The position numbers were made by a program, and so were the translations under genes. Under the pieces are notes generated by a model. That model saw nothing but the letters and a program-made list of their open reading frames with translations, had not been told where the DNA came from and did no database searches. 7,866 nucleotides of DNA, taken from JANNSX01 sp031403155. GTDB taxonomy: Bacteria; Pseudomonadota; Alphaproteobacteria; Rhizobiales; Hyphomicrobiaceae. Below are positions 1 through 5,594 of this stretch, one piece after another. Positions within the stretch are counted from its first letter, which is position 1. Every line of letters begins with the position of its first letter. The stretch is taken from positions 1 through 7,866 of the forward strand of contig JANNSX010000128.1 in the NCBI GenBank assembly GCA_031403155.1, given 5' to 3'.

Positions 1-295
1 CAGGGCAAGAGCCAAGATGGTGTGATTACGAACGGTCGAAGTGACCGGGGCCAGGACACTCCGTTCCGTCATTGGGCTGTCGAGCCCGTGAGGATGATTG
101 GAGACCAGGCCTCTTGCGAACTTCATCAGGGCCAGCGGCCATCCGCGCCGCATCAACAGGCCGTATACATGACCGCTCCTAAATCCGGTGCCGTCAAATC
201 ACCATCAGAACTCTTGCTATCCGGGGGCCGTCCATACATGACGGTTGGAGGTCTACCGGGACTGACCTGGCGCCGCCATCGGAGCCCACCTGACC
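1..295. other. Gene-free left edge, possible mobile-element remnant
   Basis: No reading frame here looks like a conserved protein. The one open stretch on the plus strand, from about 22 to 393, has shadow-like composition and runs into the antisense of the dehydratase gene. The style (short unrelated frames and a GGGGGCCGTCCATACATGAC segment around 223-242) reminds me of the non-coding end of IS110-type elements in rhizobia. I cannot see terminal repeats or a transposase, so this is only an impression. No clear terminator hairpin with a T-run follows the dehydratase stop. Confidence 0.3.
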
Positions 296-1822
296 TTACA
301 TCGTCGCGCCGATCTGCCAGGGCACATATTCCGCGCCGCCGTAGCCGAGCTCTTCCGATTTCGAGCGCTCGCCGGAGGCGACTTTCAGGATGAGGTCGAA
401 AATCTCGGCGCCCTTGGCCTCGATCGTCACTCCGTCCAGCACGTCGCCGCAGTTCAAATCCATATCGTCGAGCATGCGGCGGTAGATCTCGGAGTTCGTC
501 GCGAGCTTGATGGAGGGCGTCGGCTTGCAGCCGTAGGCGGAACCGCGACCCGTCGTGAAGCAGAGCACGTTGCAGCCGCCGGCCACCTGCCCGGTCGCGG
601 AGACCGGATCGTAGCCGGGCGTGTCCATATACACGAAGCCCTTCGACTTGATCGGCTCGGCATAGCGATAGACGGCTTCGAGCGTCGTCGTGCCGCCCTT
701 CACCGCCGCGCCGAGCGACTTCTCGAGAATGGTGGTGAGCCCGCCCGCCTTGTTGCCGGGCGAGGGGTTGTTGTCCATGCTCATCTTGTTGCGCGCGGTG
801 TAGTCCTCCCACCAGCGGATGACGTCCACCAGCTTCTCGCCGACCTCCCGCGTGCGGGCGCGGCGCGTGAGCAAATGCTCGGCGCCATAAATCTCTGGCG
901 TTTCGGAAAGCACTGCAGTCCCGCCGTGCTTGACCAGGAGATCGGTCGCCGCACCCAGTGCCGCATTGGCGGTGATACCCGAATAGCCATCGGAACCACC
1001 GCATTGCAGCGCCAGCATCAGCTCGGAAGCAGGGATGGTCTCGCGTCGCGCCTTGGCGGCGATCGGCAGCATGGCCTTCACCGCCTCGACACCGGCGGCG
1101 ACCGTCTTCTTGGTACCGCCAACCTCCTGGATGGTCATCGTGCGAAACGTATCGCTCTCGACGATCGAATAGGCTTCCTTCATGCGTGCGATCTGGAAGC
1201 CTTCGCAGCCCAAGCCCACGACCAGCACGCCCGCCATGTTCGGATTGCACGCATAGCCCCAGGTGGTGCGCTTCAAAACCTCGAAGGTCTCGCCGTTGGA
1301 ATCGATGCCGCAACCCGTGCCATGCACGAGCGGGATGACACCGTCGATTTCGGGGTGACCGTCAAGCAGGCGAAGCCTCTCGACCTCGGCGGCGATGAAA
1401 CGCGCGACGGAGGCCGAGCAATTCACACTGGTGAGAATGCCGATGTAGTTGCGCGTGGCCGCGCGGCCGTTGGCGCGGCGGAAACCCTGGAACGTCGCCT
1501 GAGCTTCCACCGGCAACACGCCTTCATCCTTGGCATCCTGAGCGAAGGCATAGTCGCGCTCGAAGGTGGCGAAACCGCAATTGTGAGAATGGACGTGCTC
1601 GCCCGGTGCGATGTCGGCGGTGGCGAAGCCCATGATCTGCCCGTATTTCATTACCGGCGCGCCCGTGGCGATCTTTGCCACCGCCAGCTTGTGCCCGCGC
1701 GGAACTTTGGTCGTCGCCGTCACGCCGGCCGCGATGGCCCCCGGCTCGATGAGATCGACCGCGACGACCACATTGTCGGCGGCGCTGAGGCGGAGGGTGC
1801 GGGGGGATTTTTCTGTGGTCAT
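296..1822 (-). CDS. UxaA/GarD-family sugar-acid dehydratase (altronate/galactarate dehydratase-like)
   Basis: This 508-residue protein is a full-length UxaA-family hydro-lyase, which removes water from a sugar acid to give a 2-keto-3-deoxy acid in the cytoplasm. An N-terminal SAF-like domain (about 11-83) ends in HVHSHN (76-81). The catalytic part begins with GFRRANGRAATRNYIG (113-128) and continues with VHGTGCG (166-172), NPNMAG then GLGCE (193-207), LQCGGSDGYSGITAN (272-286), SETPEIYGAEHLL (306-318), NNPSPGNKAGGLTT (351-364) and TTGRGSAYGCKPTPS (423-437). Cysteines 171, 206, 274 and 432 sit in the conserved glycine-rich motifs. The ATG at 1822 gives a normal N-terminus, although no strong ribosome site precedes it. 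Divergent neighbours encode an aldose dehydrogenase and a sugar lactonase, so the substrate is probably the aldonate they produce, for example L-fuconate, L-galactonate or D-arabinonate. Family membership is secure; the substrate is inferred. Confidence 0.93.
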   Translation of the reverse strand: MTTEKSPRTLRLSAADNVVVAVDLIEPGAIAAGVTATTKVPRGHKLAVAKIATGAPVMKYGQIMGFATADIAPGEHVHSHNCGFATFERDYAFAQDAKDEGVLPVEAQATFQGFRRANGRAATRNYIGILTSVNCSASVARFIAAEVERLRLLDGHPEIDGVIPLVHGTGCGIDSNGETFEVLKRTTWGYACNPNMAGVLVVGLGCEGFQIARMKEAYSIVESDTFRTMTIQEVGGTKKTVAAGVEAVKAMLPIAAKARRETIPASELMLALQCGGSDGYSGITANAALGAATDLLVKHGGTAVLSETPEIYGAEHLLTRRARTREVGEKLVDVIRWWEDYTARNKMSMDNNPSPGNKAGGLTTILEKSLGAAVKGGTTTLEAVYRYAEPIKSKGFVYMDTPGYDPVSATGQVAGGCNVLCFTTGRGSAYGCKPTPSIKLATNSEIYRRMLDDMDLNCGDVLDGVTIEAKGAEIFDLILKVASGERSKSEELGYGGAEYVPWQIGATM

Positions 1823-1906
1823 GATGATGCATCGCGGATTGCGTTTCGGATGCTGTCCAGTAGCATGTCCTGGCCGGCAATCCTAAGCTTTGGATACTTC
1901 AGCCAC
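1823..1906. promoter_or_regulatory. Divergent control region with 17-bp dyad
   Basis: This 84-bp gap separates the leftward dehydratase from the rightward dehydrogenase-lactonase pair, so promoters for both directions must lie in or next to it. It contains the inverted repeat ATGCT-N7-AGCAT at 1850-1866, with the size and centre expected of a dimeric regulator's operator. A TTGCGT (1839-1844) and TAGCAT (1861-1866) pair 16 bp apart could be a weak rightward promoter overlapping the dyad. No regulator gene is present in the window. The dyad is visible; its operator role is inference. Confidence 0.35.
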
Positions 1907-2932
1907 ATGCGTGCCATTCCCTTCAAAGCCCCCTCGGGCGCCCATCTCACCTTCACGGAGCTCGGATTCGGCTCGGCGCCGCTCGGTAATCTGTATCGGG
2001 CGCTCTCGGAAGATGAGGCGCAAGCCACGCTCGATGCGGCTTGGAATGCCGGCATCCGGTACTATGACACCGCCCCCCTCTACGGCCTCGGCCTCTCGGA
2101 GACGCGGCTCAACCACTTCTTCCGTGGCAAGCCGCGCGAGGCCTACAGCGTCTCGACGAAGGTCGGACGGCGGCTCATGCCCTGCGCGCCCGGCGAGCGC
2201 ACAGGCATCGGCAAGTTCTTCGATACGCCCTCGCGAAGAGAGCTCTACGACTACACGCATGACGGCATCCTGCGCTCGCTCGAGGACAGCCTCGAACGTT
2301 TGGGCCTCGACTCGGTCGAGATGCTGCTCGTCCACGACATCGACGTCTTCAATCACAAGTCGGCCGCCGTTCGCGATGCGCATATCGAGACGCTGATGGG
2401 GAGCGGCTATCGCGCGCTCGAGCGGCTCCGCAACGAGAAGGTCATCAAGGCCTTCGGCGCCGGCGTCAACGAATGGGAGGCCTGCCAGATCCTTGCCGAG
2501 CGGGGCGACTTCGATCTGTTTCTGTTGGCTGGCCGCTACACGCTGCTCGAGCAGGAGGCGCTGACGAGCTTCCTGCCGCTGGCCGAGAAACGCGGCATCG
2601 GCATCGTCATCGGCGGCGCTTATAACTCAGGCATCCTCGCCTCCGGCGCCAAGCCCGGCGCCTGGTACAATTACGATCCGGCGCCCCAGCCGATCCTCGA
2701 TCGCGTGGCACGGCTCGAAGCGGTCTGTGAGCGACATGGCGTCAAGCTCGTCGAGGCCGCGCTACGCTTTCCGCTCATGCATCCGGCCGTCGTGTCGGTC
2801 ATTCCGGGCGCGGCGAAACCTGAGGAAATCTTGCGCAACATGCGGACGCTCGCGGCAACAATTCCGCCGGCGCTCTGGGCGGACCTTGAGCGCGAAGGAT
2901 TGATGCGCACGGATGCGCCGGTGGAGGCTTAA
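1907..2932 (+). CDS. Aldo/keto reductase, L-fucose / D-threo-aldose 1-dehydrogenase-like
   Basis: The predicted 341-residue cytoplasmic protein is an aldo/keto reductase that would oxidise an aldose at C1 to its lactone with NAD(P)+. The TIM-barrel tetrad is visible: D54 and Y59 in YYDTAPLYG (52-60), K85 in STKVGR (83-88) and H143 in LLVHDID (140-146). The N-terminus (LGFGSAPLGNLYRALSEDEA, 19-38) and the C-terminal SVIPGAAKPEEI segment (297-308) resemble the subgroup with L-fucose dehydrogenase and pyridoxal 4-dehydrogenase. I chose the ATG at 1907 because it gives the short MRAIPF start usual for the family. In-frame ATGs at 1850 and 1865 would overlap the dyad and add an atypical leader, although only a weak GGA lies upstream of 1907. 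The lactonase gene follows after three bases, so the two are almost certainly co-transcribed. L-fucose is the leading substrate guess, with D-arabinose, L-galactose or L-rhamnose possible. Confidence 0.9.
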   Translation: MRAIPFKAPSGAHLTFTELGFGSAPLGNLYRALSEDEAQATLDAAWNAGIRYYDTAPLYGLGLSETRLNHFFRGKPREAYSVSTKVGRRLMPCAPGERTGIGKFFDTPSRRELYDYTHDGILRSLEDSLERLGLDSVEMLLVHDIDVFNHKSAAVRDAHIETLMGSGYRALERLRNEKVIKAFGAGVNEWEACQILAERGDFDLFLLAGRYTLLEQEALTSFLPLAEKRGIGIVIGGAYNSGILASGAKPGAWYNYDPAPQPILDRVARLEAVCERHGVKLVEAALRFPLMHPAVVSVIPGAAKPEEILRNMRTLAATIPPALWADLEREGLMRTDAPVEA

Positions 2933-2935
2933 GCC

Positions 2936-3763
2936 ATGCGCATCGATGCCCATCAGCACTTCTGGTCGCTTTCCCGCGGCGACTATCTTTGGATGGGTGA
3001 GGGACCAGCGCTCGCGCCGATCCGCCGCGACGTGGTGCCGGACGACATGCGGCCGATCCTGAAGCGTCACGGCATCGACAAGACCGTGCTCGTGCAGGCG
3101 GCGGCAACGGTGGACGAAACCGAGTACATGCTTGGCCTCGCCGACGCGACGGACTTCATCGCCAAGGTGGTGGGCTGGGTCGACTTCGAGCAACCCTCGC
3201 AGCGCCGGCATCTGGAGCGCTTTGCGAAGCATCGGAAGTTCGCCGGTGTCCGGCCGATGATCCAGGACATTCCCGACCCCGACTGGATGTTTCGCGCCGA
3301 CGTGCAGTGGGGTTTTCAGGCGCTCGTCGATCTCGATCTCACCTTCGATGCGCTCGGTTTTCCCATTCATGCCGATCGCTTCCGGCGGCTGATCGACCGC
3401 TATCCCGGCATGCGGGTTGTCATCGATCATTGCCTGAAGCCGAAAATCCGCGACGACGCCTTCGACGATTGGGCGCGCGACATGGAGCGGCTGGCCAGGG
3501 AGACGACGACGGTCTGCAAGCTCTCGGGCCTTGCGACCGAAGCCAAGCCCGATTGGACGGTTGAAACGCTGCGCCCCTACGCCGAGCACATCATCGCCGT
3601 GTTCGGGCCGAGCCGCGTCATGTGGGGCTCCGACTGGCCGGTCGTCGATCTGGCCGGCGGCTACGATCGATGGTGGGCGGCGAGCGAGGCGATCCTTGCG
3701 GGCGTCGCCAGCAAGGACGAGATCATGGGCGGCACGGCGGCAAGGTTCTATCGGATCTTGTAG
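2936..3763 (+). CDS. COG3618 amidohydrolase, sugar lactonase (L-fuconolactonase-like)
   Basis: This 275-residue protein belongs to the Amidohydro_2/COG3618 group of metal-dependent hydrolases, which includes L-fuconolactonase and L-rhamnono-1,4-lactonase. It carries the N-terminal DAHQHFW (4-10) with metal-site H6 and H8. It also has the mid-barrel FPIHADRF (142-149), VVIDHCLKP (161-169) with H165, CKLSGL (194-199), and the diagnostic MWGSDWPV (229-236) with D233. Length and motif order match the family, and there is no signal peptide. The start lies three bases after the dehydrogenase stop, so translation is probably coupled. The lactonase would open the product of its upstream partner, giving the acid that the divergent dehydratase could then process. 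The enzyme class is clear; the exact lactone is inferred from context. Confidence 0.92.
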   Translation: MRIDAHQHFWSLSRGDYLWMGEGPALAPIRRDVVPDDMRPILKRHGIDKTVLVQAAATVDETEYMLGLADATDFIAKVVGWVDFEQPSQRRHLERFAKHRKFAGVRPMIQDIPDPDWMFRADVQWGFQALVDLDLTFDALGFPIHADRFRRLIDRYPGMRVVIDHCLKPKIRDDAFDDWARDMERLARETTTVCKLSGLATEAKPDWTVETLRPYAEHIIAVFGPSRVMWGSDWPVVDLAGGYDRWWAASEAILAGVASKDEIMGGTAARFYRIL

Positions 3764-3819
3764 GGGCGCCGGTCGCCACAGCTCCGCGACCAACGCTGCG
3801 ACTTAAAGATCGCCCCTAC
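3760..3819. terminator. Inverted repeat between convergent genes, possible bidirectional terminator
   Basis: GTAGGGGCG (3760-3768) and CGCCCCTAC (3811-3819) form a perfect 9-bp inverted repeat 42 bases apart. Each arm overlaps the stop codon of one of the two convergent genes. Inside lies a smaller hairpin, GGTCGC (3771-3776) with GCGACC (3786-3791). No T-run follows on either strand, so it is not a classical intrinsic terminator. It could fold at the 3' ends of both transcripts or belong to a dispersed repeat family. Confidence 0.4.
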
Positions 3820-4754
3820 CCCTGCCTGATCATCTGCGCGATGGCGAAGCGCACAATCCGCCCGGCCACATACGCCGCCGTCTTCGCCGGATCGCGCTCG
3901 GGCACGAACTCGATCATGTCGAAACCGGCGAGCGTCGCCTTCCTGGCGATGCCCTCGAGCAGCGAAATGACTCCCAGATAGGTGAGCCCGCCCGGTGTCG
4001 GCGCCAGCACGGCCGGCATGATCGACACATCGAGGCTGTCGCAATCGATCGTGAAGAGCACCTTCGAGCCCTTGGGCACGTGCTTCAAAACCGCAGCGAC
4101 CCCCTCCTCATGCACACGGCGGGCGGTGACGATCTCGACGCCCCAATCCTTCGCCGCCTTCACCTCTTTCGTGCGCGCGCTTCCCACGGAGCGCATGCCG
4201 ACCTGGATGATCTTCTCGACATGCTTCATCTCGGAAGCGCGGCGCATGGTGGAGGAAAGGCCCATCGGCTCGTCGTGCCGCTTCTGCCGCCAGTCGATAT
4301 GGGCATCGACCTGCACGATGGTGATGGGGCCGTGGTTTTCGAAAGCCTTGATGAATGGGATCGGCACGGAGTCGTCGCCCCCGATCATGACCGGCATGGC
4401 ATCGCGCTCGAGAATTGCGCGGGTGGTCGCTTCGATGAGGCTGCGGTTGCCGGGGCCGTCGTCGGGATGGGTGTTGAGGTCGCCGAGATCGGCCAAGCGG
4501 AAATTGGAGCCCTCGGGATAGAGCGTGTCTTCCAGATCGAAGTCGTAGTGGTCGAGCCAGTTGCTCTCGAGCAGCAACGCCTGCCTCAACGCCTTGGCCG
4601 TCCCCTCGAAGACGCGACCGTCATTGCCACGGTAGGAGGTCCCGTGAGGCGCGGCGAAGACCGCGGCATCCGCGTCGAGCTTCTTAAGGTCCTTGGCGTG
4701 GGTGGCGCCGCAGAAGGGGTGGTTTGGCGGGTTAAAGGTCGGTGTGGTGGGCAT
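3816..4754 (-). CDS. Agmatinase/arginase-family ureohydrolase with GGDDS variant metal motif
   Basis: This 312-residue cytoplasmic protein is a ureohydrolase, a manganese-type binuclear enzyme that splits urea from a guanidino compound such as agmatine, guanidinobutyrate or arginine. Family landmarks are GGDDS (125-129), VDAHIDW (149-155), TIDCDSLDVSIMPAV (235-249), APTPGGLT (251-258) and EFVPERD (282-288). Five of the six expected metal ligands appear as usual: D150, H152, D154, D237 and D239. The normal His of GGDHS is Asp128. The ATG at 4754 is preferred because a GGAG sits seven bases upstream; an in-frame ATG at 4820 would add 22 atypical residues. It stands alone and converges on the lactonase gene, so it need not belong to the sugar pathway. 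The family is secure. Agmatine as substrate is the default guess, and the altered ligand makes another guanidino substrate plausible. Confidence 0.92.
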   Translation of the reverse strand: MPTTPTFNPPNHPFCGATHAKDLKKLDADAAVFAAPHGTSYRGNDGRVFEGTAKALRQALLLESNWLDHYDFDLEDTLYPEGSNFRLADLGDLNTHPDDGPGNRSLIEATTRAILERDAMPVMIGGDDSVPIPFIKAFENHGPITIVQVDAHIDWRQKRHDEPMGLSSTMRRASEMKHVEKIIQVGMRSVGSARTKEVKAAKDWGVEIVTARRVHEEGVAAVLKHVPKGSKVLFTIDCDSLDVSIMPAVLAPTPGGLTYLGVISLLEGIARKATLAGFDMIEFVPERDPAKTAAYVAGRIVRFAIAQMIRQG

Positions 4755-4761
4755 GGGCGGA

Positions 4762-4765
4762 CTCC
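4762..4765 (-). promoter_or_regulatory. Ribosome binding site that sets the ureohydrolase start
   Basis: On the minus strand GGAG lies seven bases before the ATG at 4754. It decides in favour of this start over the longer in-frame ATG at 4820. Confidence 0.7.
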
Positions 4766-4841
4766 AGCGGGTCTGGTGAGGGCAGGCCCCCAAGCTCGCG
4801 CCGCCGCCGATCCTTGGCAAGCCCTCCGTCGGGCCAGTTAT

Positions 4842-4857
4842 GTAGGGCCGGCCCTAC
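4842..4857. repeat. 16-bp perfect palindrome GTAGGGCCGGCCCTAC
   Basis: A perfect 16-bp palindrome lies in the 137-bp gap between the divergent ureohydrolase and a 61-residue membrane protein gene. It sits 85 bp upstream of the first start and 35 bp upstream of the second. It could be an operator for either gene. Its GTAGGG ends also match the inverted repeat at 3760-3819, so it may instead be a member of a small dispersed repeat family. Confidence 0.5.
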
Positions 4858-4891
4858 CGGATTGAGGCATGAAGCTTGCATTCCAACGGGC

Positions 4892-5077
4892 ATGCGCGAC
4901 ACCGATACCCGCCCCATCACGGCCCTGATCGACGACCTCGCCTATCGCTTCGTGCTTGCCAGCCTTGGCGGATTTGGTCTGATTCTGCTGGTTTCGTCGC
5001 TCTACGTCACGAAGTCCGCCATGGGCATCGACCTGCTGGACGGCCCATCGCCGCTGCACGGGTTCTTTTTCGATTGA
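4892..5077 (+). CDS. Small single-pass membrane protein, function unknown
   Basis: The predicted protein has 61 residues: a charged N-terminal stretch (MRDTDTRPITALIDDLAYRF), one hydrophobic segment (about 19-39, with GGFGLILLVSSLY) and a short polar tail ending in GFFFD. The acidic and basic residues before the segment and the lack of a cleavage site suggest a membrane-anchored protein rather than a secreted one. The ATG at 4892 has only a weak upstream AACGGG. The frame stays open further upstream, but that part has no protein-like character and overlaps the 5' end of the ureohydrolase gene. I do not recognise a named family. The gene converges on another tiny membrane protein gene 34 bp away. 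Confidence 0.6.
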   Translation: MRDTDTRPITALIDDLAYRFVLASLGGFGLILLVSSLYVTKSAMGIDLLDGPSPLHGFFFD

Positions 5078-5111
5078 CGCCGGCCGGTGCGGTTCCGGTA
5101 CAGCGGTCCCG

Positions 5112-5291
5112 TCAGAGCCCCCGAACGAGATTCCCGAGCATTAACAACAGGTAACCGATGACAGCCAGCCAGAACTCCTGGTGCGGCATGTATTCCGGGA
5201 TGGGTGCGATGCCGAGCCGGCTCAGGATGCCCAGGCCGACGAGCAGCACCGAAATCACGAAGATGAAGATGGTCGGCGGGTTGAGCCGCAT
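5112..5291 (-). CDS. Tiny two-pass membrane protein, function unknown
   Basis: I translated this gene by hand: 59 residues starting MRLNPPTIFIFVISVLLVGL and ending GYLLLMLGNLVRGL. Two hydrophobic segments (about 7-27 and 40-55) are joined by a short proline-rich linker, IAPIPEYMPHQEF, as in many unnamed small proteins of Hyphomicrobiales. A very strong GGGGAGG lies six bases before the ATG, which together with the clean hydrophobic pattern makes the gene convincing despite its length. It reads leftward and converges on the 61-residue membrane protein gene. I do not know its function. Confidence 0.8.
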   Translation of the reverse strand: MRLNPPTIFIFVISVLLVGLGILSRLGIAPIPEYMPHQEFWLAVIGYLLLMLGNLVRGL

Positions 5292-5297
5292 GATTTG

Positions 5298-5304
5298 CCT
5301 CCCC
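5298..5304 (-). promoter_or_regulatory. Strong ribosome binding site for the 59-residue protein
   Basis: GGGGAGG on the minus strand is followed six bases later by the ATG at 5291. Near-ideal match and spacing are the main proof that this very short frame is translated. Confidence 0.8.
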
Positions 5305-5309
5305 AGGTC

Positions 5310-5411
5310 CTAGCGCGCCGATCTGACGGAATCAGATCGGCGCTCTAGGTTGTTGGTTTTGAGCACTTTCTTTCGACCAACCGGTATCCACTTGGTCGGA
5401 AAGTGCTCTAG
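5310..5411. repeat. CTAG-bounded double-hairpin repeat, intergenic copy
   Basis: This 102-bp element begins and ends with CTAG and contains two palindromes. The first pairs 5311-5326 with 5332-5347: 15 of 16 base pairs around a five-base loop. The second has an outer stem GAGCACTTTC (5361-5370) with GAAAGTGCTC (5399-5408), an inner stem CGACCAA (5374-5380) with TTGGTCG (5392-5398), and a loop centred on CCGGTATCCAC. A third CTAG (5345-5348) separates the two halves. A related copy lies at 6774-6879. The CCGGT(A)TCCACTT core resembles abundant dispersed palindromes that I recall from Rhizobiales genomes. Confidence 0.88.
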
Positions 5412-5503
5412 CAGGTTTTTGCCGGGTTGTAGCGCCTCGGCGTGACCGCCGCACCTGGGTAGACCTCGAAATCGCGCCGAAGGTGCTGTTGGCGTGCCAG
5501 CCC

Positions 5504-5524
5504 GGCCACAGGCCCCGTGTGGCC
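5504..5524 (+). promoter_or_regulatory. Hairpin in the sulfotransferase leader region
   Basis: GGCCACA (5504-5510) and TGTGGCC (5518-5524) form a 7-bp stem with a seven-base loop, 70 bp before the sulfotransferase start. No T-run follows, so it is not an intrinsic terminator. The rest of the 182-bp stretch between the repeat and the gene shows no other clear signal. A regulatory role is speculative. Confidence 0.25.
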
Positions 5525-5583
5525 TTATGAGGCCTTGTCCCCGCCCTTGGGCAGGAAGAGACAGACCGTTGAGCGAAGTTATC

Positions 5584-5588
5584 GGAGG
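5584..5588 (+). promoter_or_regulatory. Ribosome binding site that sets a GTG start
   Basis: GGAGG lies six bases before the GTG at 5595, with a second in-frame GTG directly after it. An ATG at 5517 in the same frame has no such site and lies inside a hairpin, so the GTG start is preferred. Confidence 0.7.
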
Positions 5589-5594
5589 CCCGAG

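Noticed and set aside
153..1313. Second long minus-strand frame of 386 codons
   Set aside because: It lies in another frame of the same strand as the dehydratase, has very Arg-rich low-complexity translation and no motifs, so it is a shadow.
875..1906. Long plus-strand open frame joined to the dehydrogenase gene, which would give a 685-residue fusion
   Set aside because: It is antisense to the strongly conserved dehydratase gene, has shadow-like His/Arg/Gly-rich composition, and the aldo/keto reductase domain has its own proper start at 1907. Open antisense frames are expected in high-GC genes.
2762..3793. Minus-strand 343-codon frame opposite the lactonase
   Set aside because: Antisense to a well-supported gene, rich in His and Arg, with no family motif.
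4080..4865. Plus-strand 261-codon frame opposite the ureohydrolase
   Set aside because: The minus-strand gene has family motifs and a ribosome site; this frame has neither.
5459..5468. GGTAGACCTC shared in inverted orientation with 250-259
   Set aside because: A ten-base match with no similarity on either side is expected by chance.
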